Shown: positions 1-5,154 of the stretch, piece after piece | How positions within the stretch are numbered: position 1 is the stretch's first letter | How the letters are laid out: every line of letters starts with the position of its first letter | Notes under the pieces: generated by a model | Told to the model about the DNA's origin: nothing | Database searches by the model: none | Seen by the model: the letters and a program-made list of their open reading frames with translations, nothing else | Made by a program: the position numbers and the translations under genes | Source of the DNA: Thioalkalivibrio sp. | GTDB lineage: Bacteria; Pseudomonadota; Gammaproteobacteria; Ectothiorhodospirales; Ectothiorhodospiraceae | NCBI GenBank assembly: GCA_007136145.1 | Contig: SLHN01000086.1 | Span: 1 to 5,154, forward strand | Direction: 5' to 3' | Length of the DNA stretch: 5,154 bases

Positions 1-42
1 CGTTGGCGATAGTCACTGCTGCCCTGGGGCCTTCGCGCGTCG
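1..42. other. Short tail after the operon
   Basis: These 42 bases follow the stop of the last gene in the transcription direction. I see no convincing terminator hairpin with a T-run, no start codon with a ribosome binding site, and no other recognisable element. Whether the operon continues cannot be decided from this window. Confidence 0.5.
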
Positions 43-921
43 TCACGGACCTTGCAGTTGCAGGTAGGTTCGAAGCCGGGCCGCTCGATCGGCCACCTCC
101 GTATCGGGCATGAGTTTCAGACTTGCTTCCAACCGCTCCAGCGCGGCAGCGTATTCACCGCGTCCCAGCAGCTCCATCCCCTCGTCGCGCAACCGGCGGG
201 CATCGTCGCCGGCAGCCATGGGTGGTTCCTCGGCAGGCCCGTGCACCGCATCCCATTCGATGAGTGCAGCCAGTTCCTGGTCGAGGTCTTCCTCTGCATC
301 CTCCCGGGGAAGGTTCCGGGCCGCCGCATGCTCCACAGCCGCTTGCTCGAATTCGTCCGGTTCGACCTCGAGCAGGCTCCAGCCATCGCGCCCGTCCTTG
401 TTTCGCCGCAGAACCCAGTGGGCGTCGCGGTCCGGCCGAGCGCGCAGGATGCGTTGGGTACCGATATTTTCCTGCTTGGCTTCGAAGCGCAGGAAGAAAA
501 CCTGATCGTAAACTCCCTCGGCGGGACTGAACGCGTGATTGAGCACGGGCCGGGTGGAACGTTCGCTCGCAAGCAGCCGCATCCGCGAGTCCCGCAGCTC
601 GAACCGGCCCGCTTCGAGTGCCAGCACCCAGAGCCGATGGGCAACCCCGAGTTCCTGGACGAAGCGGTCATCGTCCAGGCCAGGGGCAAGATCGGTGGCA
701 GACCGTGGTGCCGAAGCGGAAGACACCCGAGCGATGACCTGGTCGGAGCTACTCGAGCCGTGGACCTCCAGGGCCGCATGGCCAGAGGCGACGGGAGAGA
801 CGCCGGATGCACCGCAGGTAGCCGACGCCAGAAGCACGAACATGAGCGCGGCGACGCCACCCGATAACCGGCGCGGATGGGCGAAAGAAGGACCGGAAGA
901 GGCGAATCGCGACGCCCTCAT
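43..921 (-). CDS. Exported protein with C-terminal TPR-like repeat, unknown function
   Basis: This is a 292-residue protein that I cannot place in a named family. The ATG at 921 overlaps the upstream stop as ATGA and has GGAGGAG five bases before it. An in-frame extension to 1002 exists but would run into the end of the upstream gene without such a site. Residues 1-37 form a signal peptide: basic residues (Arg2, Arg5, Arg17, Arg18), then a hydrophobic core at about 22-33. Cys36 is not in a good lipobox (the preceding residues are S-A-T), so a lipoprotein is unlikely but not excluded. A low-complexity Ser/Ala linker (about 40-80) follows. A mixed, probably beta-rich core covers about 85-195, with many charged and aromatic residues and repeated short hydrophobic strands such as VFFLRFEA. 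An acidic stretch lies at about 197-240. Residues 239-288 resemble one TPR unit, with ARRLRDEGMELLGRGEYAAALERLE and then KLMPD, suggesting a protein-binding helical hairpin. It probably acts with the large exported protein encoded just upstream. Confidence 0.88.
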   Translation of the reverse strand: MRASRFASSGPSFAHPRRLSGGVAALMFVLLASATCGASGVSPVASGHAALEVHGSSSSDQVIARVSSASAPRSATDLAPGLDDDRFVQELGVAHRLWVLALEAGRFELRDSRMRLLASERSTRPVLNHAFSPAEGVYDQVFFLRFEAKQENIGTQRILRARPDRDAHWVLRRNKDGRDGWSLLEVEPDEFEQAAVEHAAARNLPREDAEEDLDQELAALIEWDAVHGPAEEPPMAAGDDARRLRDEGMELLGRGEYAAALERLEASLKLMPDTEVADRAARLRTYLQLQGP

Positions 922-3900
922 TTCATCTCCTCCCGGCGCAAGAGGTTGAAATCGGCGTCGTAGCGTTCGATGACCGCCCTGTCGGAGTCGAGCTTGATCC
1001 AACCCGTGGTTTCCTCTACCCCCGTTCGCGCCCAGCGAACTCGCTGCTCCTCCCAGCGGAAATGGACACGGGGGGTATCGTGCTCGAAGGTATACGATTC
1101 AATGATTCCCCCAGGAACACGACGGGAGTAATACGTGGTGGGGCCGTGCCGCTTGTTATTGGCCCAGTGGAGGTGACCCCAGACCCGGTCCCCGGAGTAG
1201 ACGGTTTCGAGACCGTGCTTCTCGCCATCGACCCAGGGCGTCCGCCGCTGCAGCTCCACCCGGCCTTCCCAGAGCCGCCACGATTCCCACAAGCCGTGCT
1301 TTCTTCCGGCCCGATAACTTCCAGCCTCCTCGGTATAGGCGAGGGCATTCATGATTTCGCCCTGCAGCCGCAGCATGCGCTCTTCTTCCGCCGGGTCGTC
1401 GATCGTCACCTCGCCTGCATCCAGTTTGTCGGCCCAGGCGCGAAACGATTCGAGATCCTGCTCGATCCCGTGCCGCGCCAGGATCCCGCCCAGTTCGGCG
1501 TCCCCGATCATTCCCAGATCGCCTCGGGTTCCGTAGCGGAAATAGCGACCGTCCGGGAGGCAGTAGTAGCGCTTCCAGCGACCCGGGGGAGGCGGTTGCC
1601 CGGCGATCCGGTCAGCTTCCACGTAGCCCAGGCTCTTCAATTCTCCCGAGCGCCGCATCACCTCCTGTCGGCGTGGTGAGTCGAAGTCGAGAAACTCGAC
1701 ATCACTGCAGGTGTACAAGTGGCGCACCGATCCGTAGTGTGGATCGTTGCGGGTGACCTGCGCACCGCCATGCGGTTCGATCGATACCGCCGCGCGCGCC
1801 TGGTCGAGCAGGCTGCCGGTCGCATGGTCGGCCAGCGCGACGGTGATCTCCCCCGGCTGATCGCGGTCCCGTTCCTCGAGCACCGCATGGAACCACCATT
1901 CCGGTGTTTCGGTGATCGCCGTCCGGCCGCCAAAGGTCCAGAAGAAGTAATACGTGGCATCGGGATCGGCAGCTTCCACCACGGCTCGTATCGGCTCGTA
2001 ATCACCGTCGCGGAACGTGAAGCGATCCTGCTCGAACGCGATGCTTTCCCGCGCGGTACGGATCAGCATCGCGTCTGAGACCGTCCGGTATACGCTGCGT
2101 CGCAGACCCGCGTACTCGTCACCGAAACCCGAAAGTGTGACTTCGGCCTCCACCGTAACCGGATAGAAATCCGGCACGGCGGGAAGCTGCGCCCGCCAGA
2201 CGCCGGGCTCCACTTCCTCGGCGCCCGGGAGCGAAATGCGGTACGTCGCGACGACGGTTGGTTCCTGGTTGGTCAGGTTGCCGAGATCGTGGCGGATCCC
2301 GTTGATCGTCTGGTTGAAGTCGCCGGTGAGCGCGACTTCGACCTCGACCACGAAATCGTCCGGCGTGTCGCGCGGCAGCGTGATCGGGCTCACCGGGTCC
2401 GTACGCAGGTTCAGGTACATCCAGCGCAGGATGTCGATGCGGGCGAGTACCGAGTCGATCCGTTCTTCCAGACGGCGCCGTTCGTCCTCGAGGCGCGCCT
2501 GCTCCAGACGCGCGGCCTCGAGGTTCTCGCGTGCCTGCTGGGCGGTCCGGTGCAGCGTCGCGCCCCCCACCTGTACCGCGATCAGTGCCTGCTCGCGGTC
2601 GATTCCGGCATTGAGCAACGCACGGAACAGCCGCGTTTGCGCCTCGGTCTCGGCGATGGTGTCGTCGTATTCCAGATCGGAGTGGTCCCATGCGGTGGCC
2701 ATTCGCACCGGGATGTTCGCCAGATAGTGCGTGGCGTCGGCAATGCCGTAGGCCATGCCGTAGCCCATGTCCTTGGTGTTCTCCCACATGTACCAGGCAC
2801 CGCCGTCAGGTCCCACTCCCTCTTCGACCACCAGTATCGGTGACTCGATTCCCTGACCCGCCCGCCGCAGCGCCTGCGCGCGCGCCTCGAGCGCATCGAG
2901 GTCCCCGGCAAGAACCGCGTCGGCGACCGCGGTCCTTGCCTCGGTCGCCGACATTCCTGCGCGTCGGAAGCGAACTTCCCATTGGGTCAGATACGCCTCC
3001 AGGTTGTCTTCGTTGGCCTTGCGCAGGTCAGCCGAAGCGCGCAGGTAGTCCACCGTGCTCGCGCCGATCCGCTCGCTGGTGCCGAGCACCGTGCCAATCG
3101 GGGACAGAGGCGGTACATTCAGCGCGTTGCGCACGACCTGACTCAACGGGGCTTCGCCGGCCATGTAATCGTCGAACGCTCGTACCGTGTTCACCACGTC
3201 GACGATGTCCGTCGCAAGGGTAAAAGCCGCATACGCCTTCGAAGCCCCGGCCCACAACCGTTCGGCAGCCGAAGTCTCGGGGCCGGTGACCCGTGCGCCA
3301 GGATCAGCCGGTCGTGCCTGGGTCGTTTCCGGGGCGGTGCCGCGCGTCGCCCGTACCCGAGTTTCCGCGTTGGCGTTGGCGGTCGCCATCATCTTGCTGC
3401 GCGAGTCGACGATTTCCTCGCGGATCAGGCGCTCGCGGGTCTGCAATGACTTCTTCAAGGCGTCGCGCCGGGCGCGTGTCTCTGGCCTGTCACTCATCGC
3501 ATCGACCCTGCGGACCTGTTCGCGGACCCGGTTGGCTTCGGCCAGTTTCGTGTCGAGCTCGGTCTGCGCGCGGGCGTAGGTCCGGCTCTCGGCGGTGGCG
3601 AAGACATCGCGGCTGACGTCGCGCAGCCGACCCGCCTCGGCAGGGTCGCTGATCACCACACGTTGCTCCTTGATTCCGGCCATCTTCCGACGGAACTGCT
3701 CCGGCGTGTCGGTCACGCCATGCTGGCGCAGAATGGCCGCGAGTTCCTGATCGCTGATGTCGCCCATCTGCAGCGTCTTGTTGGTGCCCTTGGCCATGAT
3801 TTGCATGCGGTCGGCGTGCTGGACCAACTCGGCGTCGGACGAAAACAGGCCATCCGAAGCTTTCTTCAGGTGATCCTGCACCTCGACGAAATCGGTGCCC

Positions 3901-4610
3901 GCCTGCTTGGTCCCCGCCACGCGGTTGCGCATCCGCTCGGACATGTAGACCTCGTGGTTGCGGGCATCGACGTTGTTGCGAATATGGTGGTACTCGGAGC
4001 CGGCGGCTGGCGCGAGCCCGCCCTTGTGGATGCAGAGTTCGAACTCGCCGCCGATATCGAGTGTTCCGGGGCTGTCCCGGACCGGCAGGTGGCCCAAGCC
4101 CATTTCCTTCAGCACGTCCTGCATGTGCCGGGCCGTGATCTCGCCGCCGCCGGCATCGAGATCGCCACGGATTCCCCGGTGTCCGGGATCGGTGACGGGA
4201 GTGCCGAGTGTCGCCTTGATCTGCTCGCGCGTCGCGTGCCCACTTCTTGCGGCCCGGGCGTTCGATTCGTGAATCAGGACCTGCTGCACCTGGTCGCGCT
4301 TGCCGGCGAGGCGCTGCGATTCGGCGCGGTGGTAGCTCGCCTCCTTTCGGAGCAGGAATTCCTTATGCTTCTGCGGCATCGCCGATGCCTCGATCTCCGC
4401 CACCCGGCCATCGTAGCGCGCGATCTCCGAGTGCCATTCGGCGTGGGTCTGCTCCCAGAGATTACCGACCGCCCAGAGTTCGCGCTCGGTATAGAGAACG
4501 CCGGCCGTTGCCGGCAACAACATCTGGCAGAACAGCAAAACGAGGACCGCGCTGGCCCAACCGTTGCTGGACCAAGGCCGTACTGCCTGCGGGTCGGACC
4601 CCATGGGCAT
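918..4610 (-). CDS. Very large exported multidomain protein, family not recognised (signal peptide, coiled coils, Ig/PKD-like region, MORN-2-like C-terminus)
   Basis: I do not recognise this protein as a named family. Residue numbers count from the first ATG at 4616. I prefer the second ATG at 4610, giving 1230 residues, because GGAGGAG lies 7 nt from it but only 1 nt from the first. Residues 21-34 are a hydrophobic signal-peptide core, with ATA (36-38) as a probable signal peptidase I site, so the protein should be periplasmic or secreted. Then come a charged, coiled-coil-like stretch (43-118); an unrecognised segment with His196, His210, His211 and His221 (about 138-250); module copy A (287-340); helix-rich sequence with coiled coil (345-405); and an Ala-rich helical region (447-590). 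A Glu/Arg-rich coiled coil (690-728) leads into beta-rich Ig/PKD-like sequence (755-829 and 873-946). Module copy B (1037-1090) precedes MORN-2-like repeats (about 1099-1186). The mature protein has only three cysteines, 195, 970 and 1019; the last two could pair. No convincing transmembrane segment is seen beyond the signal peptide. It overlaps the next gene by 4 bp, so the two are probably co-expressed. A polymorphic toxin, adhesin or envelope scaffold are all possible; none is shown. Confidence 0.93.
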   Translation of the reverse strand: MPMGSDPQAVRPWSSNGWASAVLVLLFCQMLLPATAGVLYTERELWAVGNLWEQTHAEWHSEIARYDGRVAEIEASAMPQKHKEFLLRKEASYHRAESQRLAGKRDQVQQVLIHESNARAARSGHATREQIKATLGTPVTDPGHRGIRGDLDAGGGEITARHMQDVLKEMGLGHLPVRDSPGTLDIGGEFELCIHKGGLAPAAGSEYHHIRNNVDARNHEVYMSERMRNRVAGTKQAGTDFVEVQDHLKKASDGLFSSDAELVQHADRMQIMAKGTNKTLQMGDISDQELAAILRQHGVTDTPEQFRRKMAGIKEQRVVISDPAEAGRLRDVSRDVFATAESRTYARAQTELDTKLAEANRVREQVRRVDAMSDRPETRARRDALKKSLQTRERLIREEIVDSRSKMMATANANAETRVRATRGTAPETTQARPADPGARVTGPETSAAERLWAGASKAYAAFTLATDIVDVVNTVRAFDDYMAGEAPLSQVVRNALNVPPLSPIGTVLGTSERIGASTVDYLRASADLRKANEDNLEAYLTQWEVRFRRAGMSATEARTAVADAVLAGDLDALEARAQALRRAGQGIESPILVVEEGVGPDGGAWYMWENTKDMGYGMAYGIADATHYLANIPVRMATAWDHSDLEYDDTIAETEAQTRLFRALLNAGIDREQALIAVQVGGATLHRTAQQARENLEAARLEQARLEDERRRLEERIDSVLARIDILRWMYLNLRTDPVSPITLPRDTPDDFVVEVEVALTGDFNQTINGIRHDLGNLTNQEPTVVATYRISLPGAEEVEPGVWRAQLPAVPDFYPVTVEAEVTLSGFGDEYAGLRRSVYRTVSDAMLIRTARESIAFEQDRFTFRDGDYEPIRAVVEAADPDATYYFFWTFGGRTAITETPEWWFHAVLEERDRDQPGEITVALADHATGSLLDQARAAVSIEPHGGAQVTRNDPHYGSVRHLYTCSDVEFLDFDSPRRQEVMRRSGELKSLGYVEADRIAGQPPPPGRWKRYYCLPDGRYFRYGTRGDLGMIGDAELGGILARHGIEQDLESFRAWADKLDAGEVTIDDPAEEERMLRLQGEIMNALAYTEEAGSYRAGRKHGLWESWRLWEGRVELQRRTPWVDGEKHGLETVYSGDRVWGHLHWANNKRHGPTTYYSRRVPGGIIESYTFEHDTPRVHFRWEEQRVRWARTGVEETTGWIKLDSDRAVIERYDADFNLLRREEMK
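927..933 (-). promoter_or_regulatory. Ribosome binding site of the second gene, inside the end of the large gene
   Basis: The minus strand reads GGAGGAG five bases before the ATG at 921. It lies within the last codons of the large gene (encoding R-E-E). Together with the 4 bp ATGA overlap at 918-921 this indicates translational coupling. It also rules in the 921 start over the upstream in-frame ATG at 1002. Confidence 0.8.
1059..1322 (-). repeat. MORN-2-like repeat region of the large exported protein
   Basis: Residues 1099-1186 contain three copies of a G/N-x-K/R-HG turn: GRKHG (1104-1108), GEKHG (1131-1135) and NKRHG (1154-1158), spaced 27 and 23 residues apart. Each is followed by an aromatic-rich strand (WESW, ETVY, TTYY). 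This is the pattern of MORN-2 repeats, as in YwqK-like proteins: short beta hairpins that stack into a sheet. The copies are divergent, so the family call is moderate. Confidence 0.6.
1347..1508 (-). repeat. Module copy B in the large exported protein
   Basis: This stretch encodes residues 1037-1090, the second copy of the module in residues 287-340. It keeps the IGDAELGGILARHG start and the IDDPAE end. A similar G-T-x-x-x-L-G/Q-M lead-in precedes both copies, so the true unit may begin about ten residues earlier. It lies directly before the MORN-2-like repeats. Confidence 0.65.
3597..3758 (-). repeat. Module copy A in the large exported protein
   Basis: This stretch encodes residues 287-340. 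It pairs without gaps with residues 1037-1090 at 18 of 53 positions by my own count. Shared landmarks are I-x-D-x-E-L, then I-L-x-x-H-G, then E-x-F-R, and finally V-x-I-x-D-P-A-E-x-x-R. It looks like a small helical domain, with the DPAE turn leading into another helix. The similarity is at protein level only; the DNA copies have diverged. Confidence 0.65.
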
Positions 4611-4617
4611 GTCCATA

Positions 4618-4624
4618 CTCCTCC
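4618..4624 (-). promoter_or_regulatory. Ribosome binding site of the large exported protein; decides the start
   Basis: The minus strand reads GGAGGAG here, a near-perfect anti-16S match. It ends one base before the ATG at 4616 and seven bases before the in-frame ATG at 4610; a third in-frame ATG at 4604 is thirteen bases away. Seven bases is the usual spacing, so 4610 is the most likely start. The choice changes the protein by only two residues. Confidence 0.75.
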
Positions 4625-4675
4625 GGGGGGTCCTGAGTGCCGGGAACGATTACCACGGTCCACCCAGCGCCAATC

Positions 4676-4694
4676 CGCACGTGCGTGCATGCAT
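4676..4694. repeat. 19 bp perfectly alternating pyrimidine-purine tract with two palindromes
   Basis: Every base from 4676 to 4694 alternates pyrimidine and purine. The tract contains a 10 bp palindrome, CGCACGTGCG (4676-4685), and directly after it the 8 bp palindrome TGCATGCA (4686-4693). Alternating CG and CA/TG steps are the type of sequence known to adopt Z-DNA under negative supercoiling. It lies about 65-85 bp upstream of the chosen start codon, between the candidate promoter and the ribosome binding site. Any structural or binding role is inference. Confidence 0.5.
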
Positions 4695-4701
4695 CGGCAG
4701 C

Positions 4702-4719
4702 CGCGACATGACTATCGCG
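4702..4719. repeat. Short inverted repeat just downstream of the candidate promoter
   Basis: CGCGA at 4702-4706 is repeated inverted as TCGCG at 4715-4719, with eight bases between. It lies about 10 bases downstream of the predicted transcription start, where it could be a regulator half-site pair or a weak leader hairpin. Five-base arms are short enough to arise by chance in GC-rich DNA. Confidence 0.2.
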
Positions 4720-4735
4720 CGCCCCCACAAGAGAG

Positions 4736-4741
4736 AGTATA
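4736..4741 (-). promoter_or_regulatory. Candidate -10 box (TATACT) for the exported-protein operon
   Basis: The minus strand reads TATACT, five of six matches to the sigma-70 -10 consensus TATAAT, in the only clearly AT-rich patch of the gap. No good -35 is found: at 16-18 bp upstream the hexamers are CTCAAA, CCTCAA and GCCTCA, all poor matches to TTGACA. There is also no extended TG motif. The promoter would need an activator or another sigma factor, or be weak. Transcription would start near 4729, giving a leader of about 120 nt. Confidence 0.4.
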
Positions 4742-4812
4742 GAAAGTAAAACACCACTTTGAGGCGGGTTAAGCGAACTTTCGATCTCGACTCAATCCCG
4801 CCCGGTATTCCT

Positions 4813-4830
4813 GGCCCCCGCGGGGCGGCC
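4813..4830 (-). repeat. GC-only palindromic block next to the katG hairpin
   Basis: The block is made only of G and C. It has GGCC at both ends (4813-4816 and 4827-4830) and a perfect 10 bp palindrome, CCCCGCGGGG, at 4816-4825. It lies three bases beyond the 8 bp inverted repeat in the katG transcription direction. It could fold as a second hairpin, though the central palindrome leaves almost no loop, so a real stem would have to open the middle. It probably belongs to the same katG 3' end structure. It could also be a chance product of local high GC. Confidence 0.35.
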
Positions 4831-4833
4831 GAT

Positions 4834-4857
4834 GCCCCGGGATTCCCTGCCCGGGGC
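4834..4857 (-). terminator. Perfect 8 bp inverted repeat downstream of katG, possible terminator hairpin
   Basis: GCCCCGGG at 4834-4841 and its exact complement CCCGGGGC at 4850-4857 enclose an 8-base loop. On the minus strand this begins about 63 nt after the katG stop, which suits 3' end formation or protection of the katG message. No run of T follows on the minus strand (the next bases are ATCGGCC), so it is not a classical intrinsic terminator. It may stabilise the 3' end, or act without a U-tract together with the adjacent palindrome. Inferred from sequence symmetry alone. Confidence 0.4.
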
Positions 4858-4920
4858 TGCCGGTGCTGGTGTGACGACCGGACCGGCGCACCCAGAGTAC
4901 CCCCGCGATGGGTGTATCGC

Positions 4921-5154
4921 TTACTTCAGATCGAACCGGTCGGCGTTCATGACCTTGGTCCAGGCGGCGACGAAGTCGTGGACGAATTTCTCCTTGTTGT
5001 CGTCCTGGGCATAGACCTCGGCATAGGCACGCAGGATCGAGTTGGAGCCGAACACCAGGTCGACCCGGGTCGCGGTCCACTTGACCTGGCCGCTGCTGCG
5101 GTCGCGTATCTCGTACAGGTTGCGGCCGGCCGGCTTCCACTCGTAACCCATGTC
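4921..5154 (-). CDS. katG: Catalase-peroxidase KatG, C-terminal fragment (5' end outside window)
   Basis: These are the last 78 codons of a catalase-peroxidase, ending in TAA at 4923-4921. KatG is a cytoplasmic haem enzyme that breaks down hydrogen peroxide by catalase and peroxidase reactions. The visible part matches what I know of the conserved KatG tail: MGYEWKP, then KWTATRVDLVFGSNSILRA, then AEVYA, and finally FVHDFVAAWTKVMNADRFDL. This is the end of the C-terminal peroxidase-like domain, which does not bind haem but supports the active N-terminal domain. The catalytic Arg/Trp/His and the Met-Tyr-Trp adduct lie outside the window, so activity cannot be judged. The reading frame is open to the window edge, and the Met codon at 5151 is internal rather than a start. 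The tail ends normally, with one extra Lys after the usual DRFDL. Full-length family members are usually about 720-750 residues. Regulation, often by OxyR or Fur-type factors in this family, cannot be seen here. Confidence 0.96.
   Translation of the reverse strand, partial: DMGYEWKPAGRNLYEIRDRSSGQVKWTATRVDLVFGSNSILRAYAEVYAQDDNKEKFVHDFVAAWTKVMNADRFDLK

Larger units (their letters stand above)
4611..4920. other. Non-coding gap between katG and the exported-protein operon
   Basis: About 310 bp lie between the katG stop and the chosen start of the large gene. The katG-proximal half is strongly GC-rich and holds two palindromic structures. A more AT-rich patch at about 4736-4775 carries the best promoter candidate. 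The stretch from there to the start codon would be a leader of about 115-120 nt, with a small inverted repeat and a 19 bp alternating pyrimidine-purine tract. Short open frames here run out of frame into the large gene and lack ribosome binding sites, so I call no gene. The gap does not match any riboswitch or small RNA that I can recognise. Confidence 0.75.

Noticed and set aside
813..819. Lipoprotein signal (Cys36) in the second exported protein
   Set aside because: The residues before the Cys are Ser-Ala-Thr, without the usual small residue (Gly, Ala or Ser) at -1 and Leu at -3. A standard signal peptidase I cleavage is more likely.
52..867. Plus-strand open frame of 271 codons opposite the second exported protein
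   Set aside because: It is antisense to a gene with a well-placed start, a signal peptide and a TPR-like end. The translated plus-strand frame shows no recognisable domain.
922..1002. Upstream extension of the second gene to an ATG at 1002
   Set aside because: It would add 27 residues ahead of a good signal peptide, hiding it, and would overlap the upstream gene by 85 bp. The ATG at 921 has a GGAGGAG site five bases away and an ATGA overlap.
2550..2960. Possible further internal repeat in the large protein (the RAGMS helix region at about 552 and the NAGID helix region at about 669)
   Set aside because: The resemblance is limited to an A-G-M/I start and an A-V pair in Ala-rich helices. That is too little to separate from general composition bias.
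4462..4728. Small minus-strand frames in the leader (starts at 4728 and 4690) as leader peptides
   Set aside because: They run out of frame into the large gene, have no ribosome binding site, and contain no run of codons suggestive of attenuation.
3663..4742. Plus-strand open frame of 359 codons opposite the start of the large gene
   Set aside because: It is the long antisense shadow that GC-rich coding DNA produces. It has no convincing ribosome binding site, its composition shows no domain or motif, and it covers the promoter gap of the minus-strand operon. The minus-strand gene has a signal peptide, ribosome binding site and internal repeats.
4769..5140. Minus-strand frame of 123 codons overlapping the katG tail
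   Set aside because: It reads the katG region in another frame, while the katG frame matches the conserved catalase-peroxidase tail very closely.

Overview
This 5.15 kb window is GC-rich (roughly 60-65% by eye) and all three genes I can support lie on the minus strand. The organism is most likely a GC-rich proteobacterium, probably a gammaproteobacterium. The grounds are the catalase-peroxidase tail, the Sec-type signal peptides and the strong GGAGGAG ribosome binding sites. Nothing in the window fixes the genus. There is no tRNA, rRNA, CRISPR array, insertion sequence or phage gene.

Reading in the direction of transcription (right to left): positions 5154-4921 hold the last 78 codons of katG, the bifunctional catalase-peroxidase, whose 5' part lies outside the window. 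A non-coding gap of about 310 bp follows (4920-4611). It contains two GC-rich palindromic structures just past katG, a candidate -10 box near 4736-4741, a small inverted repeat, and a 19 bp perfectly alternating pyrimidine-purine tract in the presumed leader of the next gene.

Positions 4610-918 encode a very large exported protein of about 1230 residues that I cannot assign to a named family. It has a signal peptide, an N-terminal coiled coil, an unrecognised His-rich segment, helical and coiled-coil central regions, two beta-rich Ig/PKD-like regions, and MORN-2-like repeats near the C-terminus. A module of about 54 residues occurs twice in it, 750 residues apart. Its stop codon overlaps the start of the last gene in an ATGA (positions 921-918). 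That gene, 921-43, encodes a 292-residue exported protein with a C-terminal TPR-like helical hairpin. Positions 1-42 are a short tail with nothing recognisable.

The two exported proteins look like a translationally coupled operon acting together in the periplasm or at the cell surface. The sequence does not reveal the function. KatG is cytoplasmic and its nearness to the pair may be incidental. The unnamed pair is the most likely place in this window for something undescribed.
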